A stretch of 64,000 nt of DNA. Source: Collimonas fungivorans. GTDB lineage: Bacteria > Pseudomonadota > Gammaproteobacteria > Burkholderiales > Burkholderiaceae_D. Below are positions 16,837-27,488 of this stretch, in pieces; position 1 is the stretch's first letter; every line of letters starts with the position of its first letter. The DNA lies in the NCBI RefSeq assembly GCF_001584145.1, contig NZ_CP013232.1, positions 5,332,001-5,396,000 of the forward strand, given 5' to 3'. Both the position numbers and the translations under genes were made by a program. The notes below the pieces were generated by a model. It did not search any database and was not told the origin of the DNA. It saw only the letters and a list, made by a program, of their open reading frames with translations.

Positions 16837-16877
16837 ATACAGCAAACTACAGCAAACGTTTTTTAGCGAAACACACC

Positions 16878-17987
16878 ATGCATCCACAAGCGGCACACGC
16901 AGGGGCGATCCTGACGGTCGACCTCGACGCCCTGCGCAGCAACTACCGTTTGCTGCGCAAGCAAGCCGGATCGGCCCTATGCGGCGCTGCCGTCAAGGCC
17001 GATGCCTACGGCCTGGGCGCGGCACGGGTCGGGCCGGCGCTGGCGGCGGAAGGCTGCCGCCACTTCTTTGTCGCCCATCTCGACGAGGGCATCGCGCTGC
17101 GGCCGCATTTGCCGGCTACTGCACAAGTGTTTGTATTGCACGGGCCGCCGCCCGGCGCAGAGCAGGAATTCATCAGCCACGGCCTGCTCCCGGTGCTCAA
17201 CAGCCTGCAGCAGATCCAGGGCTGGCACGCGCTGGCGCAAACGCTGCAGCGGCCATTGCCAGCCATCGTCCAGGTCGACAGCGGCATGTCGCGGATGGGG
17301 TTGCCGGCGGCCGAAGCGGAAGCCTGGCTGGCCGATCCGCGCTACCTGCAAACCATTCCGCCGCTGTTCCTGATGAGCCACCTGGCTTGCGCCGAACACC
17401 AGGACCATCCGATGAACGCCAGCCAGCTGGCGCGCTTCAATACCTTGCGCCAGCGCTTGCCGCAAGTGCCGGCCAGCCTGGCCAATTCTTCCGGGATTTT
17501 CCTCGGCCGCGACTACCAGTTCGACCTGGTGCGCCCCGGCGCCGCCTTGTACGGTATCGCACCAGTGGCCGGAGCCGCCAATCCGCTGCAGCCGGTGGCC
17601 GCCCTGCACGGCCGCATCCTGCAAACCCGCACCATCGAACACGGCGACCATGTCGGCTACGGCATCAGCTACAGCGCCACCGAACAGCGGCAGATCGCTA
17701 CCGTCGGCGTCGGTTACGCCGACGGCTGGCTGCGCGGCATGAGCAACCGCGGCATGGTGTTCATCGACGGCCGGGCGGCGCCCATGGTCGGCACCGTCTC
17801 CATGGATTCGATCACCATCGACGTCACCGGCATCGCCGCCGAGCGGCTGCAGGCCAGCGCCCTGGTCGAACTGATCGGCCCGCACCGTCCGGTCGACGAC
17901 GTGGCGCGGCTGGCCGGCACCATCGGCTACGAAATCCTGACCGGCCTCGGCCACCGCTATCACCGCGAATACATCGGCGGATTGTAG
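16878..17987 (+). CDS. alr: Alanine racemase (catabolic, dadX-like)
   Basis: A 369-residue PLP enzyme interconverting L- and D-alanine. The catalytic lysine is in AVKADAYGLG (Lys40). The conserved HVGYGISYSA and VGVGYADGWLRG segments are present, and the second catalytic tyrosine is in the former. Directly after dadA, so the likely role is catabolic: L-alanine to D-alanine for DadA. Its stop codon lies inside the first bases of a palindromic intergenic repeat. Confidence 0.95.
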   Translation: MHPQAAHAGAILTVDLDALRSNYRLLRKQAGSALCGAAVKADAYGLGAARVGPALAAEGCRHFFVAHLDEGIALRPHLPATAQVFVLHGPPPGAEQEFISHGLLPVLNSLQQIQGWHALAQTLQRPLPAIVQVDSGMSRMGLPAAEAEAWLADPRYLQTIPPLFLMSHLACAEHQDHPMNASQLARFNTLRQRLPQVPASLANSSGIFLGRDYQFDLVRPGAALYGIAPVAGAANPLQPVAALHGRILQTRTIEHGDHVGYGISYSATEQRQIATVGVGYADGWLRGMSNRGMVFIDGRAAPMVGTVSMDSITIDVTGIAAERLQASALVELIGPHRPVDDVARLAGTIGYEILTGLGHRYHREYIGGL

Positions 17988-18068
17988 GATGGGCACCCGT
18001 GCCCACGCGGGCTACCTTGGCAAATAATCGAGGGCCATTCCGCGCGGGCAGAAATCTGCCCACCCTAC
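17984..18068. repeat. Palindromic intergenic repeat element (REP-like)
   Basis: An 85-base element. Outer arms GTAGGATGGGCA and TGCCCACCCTAC are inverted repeats with one mismatch. Each end also forms its own hairpin: GGGCAC-CC-GTGCCC on the left and GGGCAG-AAAT-CTGCCC on the right. It fills the gap between alr and the M20 peptidase gene. Such GTAGGGTGGGC-type elements are scattered in many proteobacterial genomes. Confidence 0.65.
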
Positions 18069-18133
18069 GTTTTCCCTCTCATGGCGGCAACGTCGTAGAA
18101 TCAAGTACTCCTGCAACTCTCCTCTCCACCGCC

Positions 18134-19372
18134 ATGACTAAAACAGCGTTATCCGCACAGCTCGCCAGCTGGATCGATGGCCACTTTGACGAAGAAGTCG
18201 GATTCCTGCAAACCATCGTCCGCATCCCTACCGACACCCCGCCCGGCAACAACGCGCCGCACGCCGATGCGGTAGCCGAACTGGTCACTGCCTGGGGCTG
18301 GCAAGCCGAGAAGCATCCGGTGCCGGCAGCTATCGTCAAAGACTACGGCATGGAAAGCATCACCAACCTGATCATCCGCCGCCAGTATGCCGGCGCCGGC
18401 CCGGTGCTGGCGCTGAACGCCCATGGCGACGTGGTGCCGCCAGGCGAGGGCTGGACCAAGCAGCCGTATGGCGGAGAAATCGAAAACGGCCGTATCTACG
18501 GCCGCGCCACCACGGTGTCCAAAGGCGATTTCGCTACCTACATTTTTGCCGTGCGCGCGCTGGAATCGCTCGGCGTGCCGCTCAAGGGCGCGCTCGAACT
18601 GCACTTCACCTACGACGAAGAATTCGGCGGCTTGCTGGGGCCGGCCTGGCTGCTGGAAAAGCGGCTGACCAAACCCGACCTGGTGATCGGCCCCGGCTTC
18701 AGCTACAACGTCGTCACCGCACATAACGCCTGCCTGCAATTCGAAGTGACGGTGCACGGCAAAGCCACCCACGGTTCGATGCCGGAAACCGGCCACGATG
18801 CATTGCAGGCAGCAACCAAAGTTTTGCAGGCGATCTACGCCAAGCTGCCCGACCTCAAAAAAATCAGTTCGGCCATTCCAGGCATCACCCATCCGACCAT
18901 GATCGTCGGCCGCATCGACGGCGGCACCAACACCAATGTAGTGCCGGGCAAAGTGGTGCTGAAGATGGATCGCCGCATGATTCCGGAAGAAGATCCGGCG
19001 GCGGTCGAAGCCGAGGTGCGCGCCATGATCGCCGCGGCGGTCACCGGCCTGCCCGGCATCCGCGTCGACATCAAGCGCCTGTTGCTGGCGCGCGCCCTGC
19101 GCCCCTTGCCCGGCCACGAAAAACTGCTGGCCAGCGTGCAAAAGAATGCGCAGGCCGTGTTGGGCGAAGCGATTCCAGCCAACGGCTCGGCGCTCTACAC
19201 CGATGCCCGCCTGTACGGTGAGCATGGCATTCCGGTGGTGCTGTATGGCGCCGGTCCGCGCACCTTGATGGAATCCAACGCCAAGCAGGCCGATGAAAAT
19301 CTTGCGCTGGACGATCTGCGCAAGGCGACCAAAGTCGTGGCCCTGACCTTGCTGGATTTCCTGGCGGCGTAA
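18134..19372 (+). CDS. M20-family peptidase (ArgE/DapE-like)
   Basis: A 412-residue di-zinc amidohydrolase. Metal-binding motifs: ALNAHGDVVPPG (His and Asp), FTYDEEFGG (catalytic Glu pair), and a C-terminal GAGPRTLMESNAKQADE; KATHGSMPETGHDA marks the dimerisation domain. Members hydrolyse N-acyl amino acids or dipeptides (acetylornithine deacetylase, succinyl-diaminopimelate desuccinylase). The exact substrate cannot be told. Start at ATG 18134; the open frame extends much further back into alr on another register but without a signal. Confidence 0.85.
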   Translation: MTKTALSAQLASWIDGHFDEEVGFLQTIVRIPTDTPPGNNAPHADAVAELVTAWGWQAEKHPVPAAIVKDYGMESITNLIIRRQYAGAGPVLALNAHGDVVPPGEGWTKQPYGGEIENGRIYGRATTVSKGDFATYIFAVRALESLGVPLKGALELHFTYDEEFGGLLGPAWLLEKRLTKPDLVIGPGFSYNVVTAHNACLQFEVTVHGKATHGSMPETGHDALQAATKVLQAIYAKLPDLKKISSAIPGITHPTMIVGRIDGGTNTNVVPGKVVLKMDRRMIPEEDPAAVEAEVRAMIAAAVTGLPGIRVDIKRLLLARALRPLPGHEKLLASVQKNAQAVLGEAIPANGSALYTDARLYGEHGIPVVLYGAGPRTLMESNAKQADENLALDDLRKATKVVALTLLDFLAA

Positions 19373-19382
19373 GCCGGCCCCG

Positions 19383-19407
19383 GTCTGCCGGAACCGGCCC
19401 GGCAGAC
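19383..19407 (+). terminator. GC-rich hairpin after the M20 peptidase gene
   Basis: GTCTGCCGG pairs with CCGGCAGAC around a 7-base loop, 10 bases after the stop. There is no T-run, so termination is only suggested by position. Confidence 0.4.
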
Positions 19408-19557
19408 ATTCCGATGTTGGTGTAACATTAGCCAACGTTTGAGCGCACCGATCATGTCTGTGCCGCTTGTACTACCTTTGGCAATTCCTGCCTGCGCTTT
19501 CCACCCGCTGCACATATTTAACCCAGCGCCAGCAATTGGCGCCACTCCAAGCATTCC

Positions 19558-20796
19558 ATGACAAACACACCTGCAACTTCAGCCCCGGAGAAACTGCTCC
19601 CGGGCTGGCTTCTTTTACTTGGCGCGCTGACCGCCATCGGCTCGCTGTCGATCGACATGTACCTGCCGAGCTTTCCGACCATCGCGCAACAGTTCGGGGT
19701 CGGCAGCAACCTGGTGCAGCTGACCCTGGCCAGCTTCCTGGTCGGGCTGGCGGTCGGCCAGATGTTTTACGGGCCGCTGAGCGACCGTTTCGGCCGCAAG
19801 CCGCCGCTGTATGTCGGCATGACGCTGTACCTGCTGGGTTCGCTGGCCTGCATGGTTTCGCAAGACGTGGTTGCGCTGATACTGTTCCGTTTCCTGCAGG
19901 GCCTGGGCGGCTGCGCCGGCATGGTCATTGCACGCGCCGTGATCCGCGACCGGCTCGGCACCACCGGCGCCGCCAGGGCGTTTTCGCTGATGATGCTGGT
20001 GATGGGCCTGGCGCCTATCCTGGCGCCGCTGATCGGCGGCAGCGTACTCAAGTTCTGGGGCTGGCGCGTGATTTTCGGCGGCCTGGCCGCCTTCGGCCTG
20101 TTTTGCCTGCTGGCGATCCACTACACCATGCAGGAAACGCTGGACCGCCACAAGGCCGAGCCGCTGCACCTGGGCCGCACCCTGAAACAATACGGCCGGC
20201 TGCTGCTGGACCGCCAGTTCGTCGCCTACAGCCTGGTCGGCGGCCTGATCCAGGGCGGCATGTTCGCCTACATCACCGGTTCCTCTTTCGTGCTGATCGA
20301 ACTGCACGGCATCAAGCCCGAGCATTTCGGCTTCGTGTTCGGCACCAATGCCTTCGGCCTGATCGCCGCCTCGCAGATCAACGCCCGCCTCGTCGGCCAT
20401 TATTCGCTCGACACCATCCTCGGCCGCGCCCTCTGGCTGCCGGCGCTGCTAAGCCTGTTCATCGCATTGCTGGTGGCTTGCGGCGTGAACAACCTGCCTA
20501 TCCTGCTGGTCGGCTTCTTCGGCTATCTTGCCTGCTATGGTTTCATCAGTCCGAATGCATCGGCGATCGCCTTGTCGCAGCAAGGCAAGCAGGCCGGCAC
20601 CGCGTCGGCGCTGATGGGCACGCTGCAGTTCACGCTCGGCATCACCTCTGGCGTCGGCATGAGCTTGTGGCATGACGGCACTGCCTTGCCGCTGATGGTT
20701 GTGATGGCGACCTGCGGCGTCGGCGGCTTGCTGCTGCATCGTTTCGTGGCGCGGCCTGAACATCGGCGCCTGCGGCAAGCAGCGGTTCATTCATGA
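19558..20796 (+). CDS. Bcr/CflA-family multidrug MFS transporter
   Basis: A 412-residue protein with 12 predicted membrane helices. Helix 1 has GSLSIDMYLPSFPTIA, typical of the Bcr/CflA group, and the loop 2-3 motif is GPLSDRFGRKPPL. Motif C is MGLAPILAPLIGG in helix 5. Members export bicyclomycin, chloramphenicol or other small compounds by proton antiport. Its stop overlaps the next ATG by four bases (ATGA), so the Dph6-like gene is translationally coupled. Confidence 0.88.
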   Translation: MTNTPATSAPEKLLPGWLLLLGALTAIGSLSIDMYLPSFPTIAQQFGVGSNLVQLTLASFLVGLAVGQMFYGPLSDRFGRKPPLYVGMTLYLLGSLACMVSQDVVALILFRFLQGLGGCAGMVIARAVIRDRLGTTGAARAFSLMMLVMGLAPILAPLIGGSVLKFWGWRVIFGGLAAFGLFCLLAIHYTMQETLDRHKAEPLHLGRTLKQYGRLLLDRQFVAYSLVGGLIQGGMFAYITGSSFVLIELHGIKPEHFGFVFGTNAFGLIAASQINARLVGHYSLDTILGRALWLPALLSLFIALLVACGVNNLPILLVGFFGYLACYGFISPNASAIALSQQGKQAGTASALMGTLQFTLGITSGVGMSLWHDGTALPLMVVMATCGVGGLLLHRFVARPEHRRLRQAAVHS

Positions 20797-21476
20797 TCCC
20801 GCAAACGGCAGGCGCACTGGTGTCCTGGAGCGGCGGCAAGGATTCCTGCCTGGCGCTGTGGCGCGCGCGCCAGAGCGGCGTGCGGATCGAGCGCCTGGTT
20901 ACCGCGCTGGATGAAAGCGGGCAGCGCGCCCGTTCGCATGGCGTGCCGCCGGCCTTGCTGCAGGCGCAGGCGGATGCGCTCGACGTGCCGCTGGTCTTTT
21001 ACAGCGCCAGCTGGCAGCAGTACGAAGAGAAATTCGTCGCCGCCTTGTCCGACGCCCATGGCGCCGGCATACGCCACGCGGTATTCGGCGATATCGATTT
21101 GCAAGCGCATCGCGACTGGGAAGAAAAAGTCTGCGCCCGGGCCGGGTTGCAGGCCAGCCTGCCCTTGTGGAACCAGCCACGGCGCCGGCTGGTGGACGAA
21201 TTCCTGGCGCTCGGTTTCAAGGCGCTGGTGGTATGCGTGAATGGCAAGCATCTGCCGCAAGATTTTTGCGGGCGGGAATTCGACGCGGCCTTTCTCGCCG
21301 ACCTGCCACCGGAGGTGGATGCCTGCGGCGAAAACGGCGAATTCCATACTTTCGTCTATGACGGCCCGGCATTCGCCCATGCAGTCCGCTTCCGCCGTGA
21401 CCGCATCAGCCCCTATCATTCGCCGCCGGAACTGGGGTCGACCACTTACTATTTCCAGGAACTGCTGGCTGCCTGA
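20793..21476 (+). CDS. Dph6/MJ0570-like ATP-pyrophosphatase
   Basis: A 227-residue protein of the adenine nucleotide alpha-hydrolase fold. The PP-loop is LVSWSGGKDSCLALWRA (about 9-25) and the conserved C-terminal motif is CGENGEFHTFVYDGP. Eukaryotic and archaeal homologues (Dph6) amidate diphthine on EF-2; bacteria lack diphthamide, so the bacterial role is unknown. The gene overlaps the end of the MFS transporter gene (ATGA). Confidence 0.82.
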   Translation: MIPQTAGALVSWSGGKDSCLALWRARQSGVRIERLVTALDESGQRARSHGVPPALLQAQADALDVPLVFYSASWQQYEEKFVAALSDAHGAGIRHAVFGDIDLQAHRDWEEKVCARAGLQASLPLWNQPRRRLVDEFLALGFKALVVCVNGKHLPQDFCGREFDAAFLADLPPEVDACGENGEFHTFVYDGPAFAHAVRFRRDRISPYHSPPELGSTTYYFQELLAA

Positions 21477-21631
21477 CGGGGCGGCCATATGCAGATCTTG
21501 AGAGTCGGGCCCGCCGCTTATGCGTAAAATGCTGGATGTTGTTTAAATGCGCCCGAAACAAGTAGCAGAAACATAACTGAAGACCGGCGCCGCTTATTCA
21601 CCTTTTACCCACCTTTTTACAGACCCACACC

Positions 21632-22522
21632 ATGCAAGCAGGAATGTTCTATGCGATCGCCTCCTACATCCTGTGGGGCCTGTTTCCGATTTACTTCAAG
21701 GCGCTGGAAGCCGAGATCCCGCCGGTCGACATCGTCATGCACCGGATGCTGTGGTCGTTCCTGTTCCTGGTGATCGTGCTGACCGTGCGCAAGCAGTGGG
21801 CCTGGGTCGGGCCGGTGCTGCGCCAGCCGCGCGTCATCGGCGGTTTCATCGCCAGCGCGCTGCTGCTGACCGCCAACTGGACTACCTATATCTGGGCCGT
21901 CAACAACAACCATATCGTCGAAGCCAGCCTCGGTTATTTCATCAACCCGATGGTCAGCGTGGCGCTCGGTTTCATCTTCCTGCGCGAACGGCCGCGCCTG
22001 CTGCAATGGCTGGCGATCGCGCTGGCCGCCGCCGCCGTGCTGTGGCTGACCTGGCAAGCCGGCCACCCGCCCTGGATTGCGCTGACCCTGGCCGTGACTT
22101 TCGGCAGCTACGGCCTGCTGCGCAAGACCGCCAGCCTCGGCGCCCTGCCCGGCCTGGCGCTGGAAACGGCGCTGGTGCTGCCGCTGGCGCTGGCTTACCT
22201 GGCGTATACTACGCTGCAGGACCACAATACCTTCGTCAGCGCCTCGACGTCCACCAGGTGGCTGCTGGTGGCCGCCGGCCCGATCACCTCGATTCCGCTG
22301 CTGATGTTCGCCGCCGGCGCCCGCCGCATCCCGCTGTCGCTGGTCGGCGTACTGCAATACATCACGCCGTCGCTGCAGCTGCTGCTGGGCGTCTGGCTGT
22401 ATGGCGAGGAACTGGACGGCGCCAGGCTGGCGGGTTTTGTCGTGATCTGGGTGGCTTTGGCCCTGTATTCAGTGGAAGGCCTGTGGCGCACATTTGCAGC
22501 GCGCCCCGGTGCTTCGACTTAA
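21632..22522 (+). CDS. rarD: RarD-type EamA/DMT transporter
   Basis: A 296-residue protein with ten predicted membrane helices. It begins with GMFYAIASYILWGLFPIYFKAL, the RarD signature, then DIVMHRMLWSFLFL and TYIWAVNNNHIVEASLGYFINP. RarD proteins are drug/metabolite transporters first noted as chloramphenicol-sensitivity proteins; the substrate is not certain. The 155 bases upstream (21477-21631) show no other gene. Confidence 0.9.
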   Translation: MQAGMFYAIASYILWGLFPIYFKALEAEIPPVDIVMHRMLWSFLFLVIVLTVRKQWAWVGPVLRQPRVIGGFIASALLLTANWTTYIWAVNNNHIVEASLGYFINPMVSVALGFIFLRERPRLLQWLAIALAAAAVLWLTWQAGHPPWIALTLAVTFGSYGLLRKTASLGALPGLALETALVLPLALAYLAYTTLQDHNTFVSASTSTRWLLVAAGPITSIPLLMFAAGARRIPLSLVGVLQYITPSLQLLLGVWLYGEELDGARLAGFVVIWVALALYSVEGLWRTFAARPGAST

Positions 22523-22612
22523 AGATCGACATCGGTTATTCTTGGCAGTCTGGCTAGTTTTTACTGCTTCTCTATTTACGCTTCTCTCATCAATTACTCA
22601 TCATTGCTCCCC

Positions 22613-24280
<1,668 letters not shown>

Positions 24281-24295
24281 TTGCAGTAGATTGAA

Positions 24296-24336
24296 ATATC
24301 CAAGGCGGACAGCCCTTGCTGCTCCGCCCTGGATAT
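24296..24336. terminator. Hairpin between ettA and the DUF4337 gene
   Basis: ATATCCAAGGCGGA (24296-24309) pairs with TCCGCCCTGGATAT (24323-24336) with one mismatch, between two converging genes. There is no clear T-run; it may act as a shared terminator. Confidence 0.5.
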
Positions 24337-24342
24337 CAGTAT

Positions 24343-24921
24343 TTAGATATGCAGCCAGGCCAGCGTGCCCAGCACCACGCTGACTGCACCGGCGCCATAC
24401 GCCATCTTTTTCAGCCACTCCTTGCGTGTCAGCAAAGTAATCGCCGCCAGCGAAATCGCAATCTGGATCGCCGTCATCGCCTGCGCCCAGCGGTGATGCT
24501 GGTGCAGCGCCAGCTCTGATTTCTCATCCCATTCCCTGGCCTCGGTTTCGAGCGCTTCAGCCTTTTTCTGCACTGCCTCTTTTTCACTCTTGTAGCGCGC
24601 TGCTTCGGCGCTGTAGTGGACGGCGTCGACACCGGGAATATGCGTCGCCAGCTCGGCCAGGTTCTGGCGGCTCGACTTGGCCTGGTAATAATTCCACTGG
24701 TTGGCCGCCTCGGTCTTCTTGATGGCGGCGTCATTCTTGTTCATCGCCGCGGCGCTCTCGGTAGAGCCGGCCTGGTAGCTGAACAAGGCGCCGACGGTCG
24801 CCATGATTGCTGTCATCACCGCGATCTTGCCGGCGAAATTGTCGCCGCTGCCATGGGCATGCTCGGTGACATGCTCGATATGGTGCTCATGCGGGCTGGG
24901 AACTTCGAATTCTTCGGACAT
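24343..24921 (-). CDS. DUF4337 domain membrane protein
   Basis: A 192-residue protein. Its His-rich, acidic N-terminus (SPHEHHIEHVTEHAHG) precedes a first membrane helix at about 31-49 (KIAVMTAIMATVGALFSY). A charged, helical middle follows with NQWNYYQAKSSRQNLAE, the family hallmark. The C-terminal part has two more hydrophobic segments. DUF4337 proteins are of unknown function. Confidence 0.8.
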   Translation of the reverse strand: MSEEFEVPSPHEHHIEHVTEHAHGSGDNFAGKIAVMTAIMATVGALFSYQAGSTESAAAMNKNDAAIKKTEAANQWNYYQAKSSRQNLAELATHIPGVDAVHYSAEAARYKSEKEAVQKKAEALETEAREWDEKSELALHQHHRWAQAMTAIQIAISLAAITLLTRKEWLKKMAYGAGAVSVVLGTLAWLHI

Positions 24922-24993
24922 GGCGTTTGATCCCTGAAAAAATTGTTTAGCGATTGTATCCGGCGCCGGCCCGGTTGCCGATGCCGTAAACGT

Positions 24994-25038
24994 AAAAAAG
25001 CCGGCTGAATCATCTTGTCCGATTCAGCCGGCTTTTTT
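24994..25038 (-). terminator. Strong intrinsic terminator of ansB
   Basis: AAAAAAGCCGGCTGAATC pairs with GATTCAGCCGGCTTTTTTT around a 9-base loop. It lies 49 bases after the ansB stop and has poly-T on one strand and poly-A on the other, so it works in either direction. Confidence 0.92.
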
Positions 25039-25086
25039 TGCCCGCATGCCAAGGCGACAAGCATCGCCTCGGCTCGCAGCCTACGA

Positions 25087-26199
25087 TCAGTAGGTGTAGA
25101 ACATGCGCTGGATTTCTTTGGTGTTGCTGGTCTTGGTCAGCGCCAGCATCAGCAGGATGCGTGCTTTTTGCGCATTCAGCGTATCGGCCACCACAAAGTC
25201 CAGTTCGTCATCGTTGGCTTCGCCGTTGCGCGCCACTATCCCTTGGCCGACGCGGCTGGCGCGGACAATGATCACACCCTTCTTGCGGGCTTCGACCAGC
25301 GGCGTTTTCATCTGCGCGGCAATGCTGCCGTCGCCGACGCCAGCCTGGATGATGCCCTTGGCGCCGGAAGCGACTTGAGCGTCGAGAGCGGCGCGGGTCA
25401 TGTTGGCGTAGCCGTAGATGATGTCAACCTGCGGCAGCACGTCCAGCTTGCTGACGTCGAACTCCGTGTCGACCGTGTTCTTGCGGGTCGACTGGCGGTA
25501 GAAATAGGCCTTGTTGCCCTGGATGTAGCCCAGCATGCCGAGTTCGGTCGACTTGAAGGTGTCGGTGGTCGAAGTATTGGTCTTGCTCACTTCGCGCGCA
25601 GAATTGATCTGGTCGTTGAGCGACACCAGCACGCCCTTGCCGATCGCATCCTTGCTGCCGGCCAGCAGCACTGCGTTGTACAGGTTGATCGGGCCGTCGG
25701 CCGAGATCGCGGTCGAAGGACGCATGGCGCCGACCACCACTACCGGCTTGCGGCTCTTGACGGTCAGGTCAAGGAAATAAGCGGTTTCTTCGATAGTGTC
25801 CGTGCCGTGGGTGATGACGATGCCGTCCACGTCCGGTTGCGCCAGCAGCGCGTTGACGCGCCTGGCCAGCTTCAGCCAGTGGTCGTTGGTCATGCTTTCG
25901 CTGGCGATCTGGAATACCTGCTCGCCTTTGACATTGGCGACTTTCTTCAGCTCAGGAACCGCTGCGATCAGCTTTTCCACACCCACGGTAGCCGAGGTAT
26001 AACCCACGGTAGTGGTGCTGTCGGCGCCGGTGCCGGCAATCGTGCCGCCGGTGGCGAGGATCATGACGTTAGGCAGCTTGGCCTGGCTGTCCTGCGCATG
26101 CGCCGCGGAAGTCGACAGCAACAAGGCGCCGAGCATCATCAGCGCATAGGAATTGAAACTGCGGTTGAGGGCACGCAGTGAAAGTTTGCGGGTAGACAT
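25087..26199 (-). CDS. ansB: Type II (periplasmic) L-asparaginase/glutaminase
   Basis: A 370-residue protein with a signal peptide ending near SAAHA (about 35). Both active-site signatures are present: NVMILATGGTIAGTG, with the nucleophile Thr, and DGIVITHGTDTIEETAYFL, with Thr-Asp. C-terminal QAGVGDGSI is also typical. It hydrolyses asparagine, probably glutamine too, in the periplasm. Start set at ATG 26199 (MSTRKLSLR) because AGGAGA precedes it; the frame is open 39 codons further up. It is monocistronic, with a strong terminator after it. Confidence 0.93.
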   Translation of the reverse strand: MSTRKLSLRALNRSFNSYALMMLGALLLSTSAAHAQDSQAKLPNVMILATGGTIAGTGADSTTTVGYTSATVGVEKLIAAVPELKKVANVKGEQVFQIASESMTNDHWLKLARRVNALLAQPDVDGIVITHGTDTIEETAYFLDLTVKSRKPVVVVGAMRPSTAISADGPINLYNAVLLAGSKDAIGKGVLVSLNDQINSAREVSKTNTSTTDTFKSTELGMLGYIQGNKAYFYRQSTRKNTVDTEFDVSKLDVLPQVDIIYGYANMTRAALDAQVASGAKGIIQAGVGDGSIAAQMKTPLVEARKKGVIIVRASRVGQGIVARNGEANDDELDFVVADTLNAQKARILLMLALTKTSNTKEIQRMFYTY

Positions 26200-26436
26200 A
26201 AATCTCCTGATCTGTTGATAGTTGTGGACCGCTGGCTGAGCTGGAAAGCGGTCACGCGGCAATTCAACGTTCTGCAACGCGTTGCCGCGCCGCGGAACTG
26301 TAGCTAAAGTCGGCAATGCGATCTAATGCAATTTATGCATAGGTTTATGCATAATTATTATATGCCTTCGATCCAGCCAACAGTGCTCGTCCAATCGTTT
26401 GTCTTGCCAAAAACGTATCAGCAAGAATCAGGCCCG
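26200..26436. promoter_or_regulatory. ansB upstream region with an AT-rich direct repeat
   Basis: 237 bases without a gene. TTTATGCATA occurs twice (26332-26341 and 26344-26353), 12 bases apart and each containing the palindrome ATGCAT, followed by an AT-rich tract. This may be a binding site or part of the ansB promoter. No known operator is recognised. Confidence 0.4.
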
Positions 26437-27288
26437 TCAGGCGGCGAGCTTGGCTTCCGCTTCGCGCGTGATATGCAGCTCGCGCATCGGGAACGGGATC
26501 GAGCAGTCCACCGCCGCCAGCGCGGCTTGCACTTTTTGCGCAATCGACCAGCGCACGTCCCAGTATTCGGAGGTGGTGGTCCAGGCCCGCAGGTTGAGCA
26601 TGACCGCGCTGTCGGCATGGTCGGTGACCACCACGAACGGCGCCGGCGTCGCCAGGATGCGCTCGTCCGCCAGCAGCAGTTCCTTCAGGGCCTGGATCGC
26701 GACCGCCGGATTATCCTTGTAGCTGATGCCGATCGGCATGTCGATGCGGCGCGTGTTGTTGCGGCTGAAATTGGTCAGCGCGCTGTTCCACAGCTGGTTG
26801 TTGGGCGCAAACAGGCAGATGCCGTCGGCCTTGGTCAGCTTGGTGGCAAACAGGCCGATTTCATCGACGGTGCCTTCGATGCTGCCGTTGGAGATGTATT
26901 CGCCGACCTGGAACGGCCGCAACAGCAGCAGCATCATGCCGGCCGCGATGTTTTGCAAAGTCCCTTGCAAAGCCAGGCCGATCGCCAAACTGGCGGCGCC
27001 CAGGACGGCGATGATGCTGGCGGTCTGCACGCCGAACTGGCCGAGCACGGCCACCAGCGTGATCAGGCGCACCAGCCACAGCAGCACGCTGCGCAGCACC
27101 GGACGCAAGGTGGCGTCCAGGCTGGCGCGCGCCATGACCCGGTCGAGCGCATTGGCGAAACGCGACGACAGCCACCAGCCGACTGCCAGCGTAAAGATCG
27201 CCAGCACGGCATTGAGGCCATAGTGCAAGGACGATTCGAGCAGGAAATTCCAGATCGAAGAGAGTTGGTTGACGGCTAATATGTTCAA
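26437..27288 (-). CDS. Small-conductance mechanosensitive channel (MscS family), TTG start
   Basis: A 283-residue protein with three N-terminal membrane helices. The pore helix is IIAVLGAASLAIGLALQGTLQN, with the alternating Ala/Gly pattern of TM3. The following beta domain reads LLLLRPFQVGEYISNGSIEGTVDEIG, and APNNQLWNSALTNFSRN is the conserved loop. It releases osmolytes at hypo-osmotic shock. The start codon is TTG (27288-27286), preceded by GGAGC; no ATG is available nearby. Confidence 0.92.
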   Translation of the reverse strand: MNILAVNQLSSIWNFLLESSLHYGLNAVLAIFTLAVGWWLSSRFANALDRVMARASLDATLRPVLRSVLLWLVRLITLVAVLGQFGVQTASIIAVLGAASLAIGLALQGTLQNIAAGMMLLLLRPFQVGEYISNGSIEGTVDEIGLFATKLTKADGICLFAPNNQLWNSALTNFSRNNTRRIDMPIGISYKDNPAVAIQALKELLLADERILATPAPFVVVTDHADSAVMLNLRAWTTTSEYWDVRWSIAQKVQAALAAVDCSIPFPMRELHITREAEAKLAA

Positions 27289-27488
27289 GGGCAGCTCCTG
27301 TTGCTTGTATGAAATAACACGGACTAGTGGACGGTAACAGCCGATTCGATCCGCGTATCGAGCCCTCTATGTTACCAGTTGCTCCCGGCACAACCCGCGA
27401 ATCCCTGCCAGACCGCCCCGGGTTTGCTACCATATGGCTGATTCGCCAACCCGCGCAGCCGCAGCACTTACTTTCTTTTAGCGACACA

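Noticed and set aside
16763-18133. N-terminal extension of the M20 peptidase frame into alr
   Set aside because: It overlaps the full alr gene in another register; the peptidase N-terminus starts naturally at 18134.
24985-24997. CGTAAACGTAAA resembling the LiuR-type palindrome
   Set aside because: Only half of a palindrome and part of the A-rich flank of the ansB terminator.
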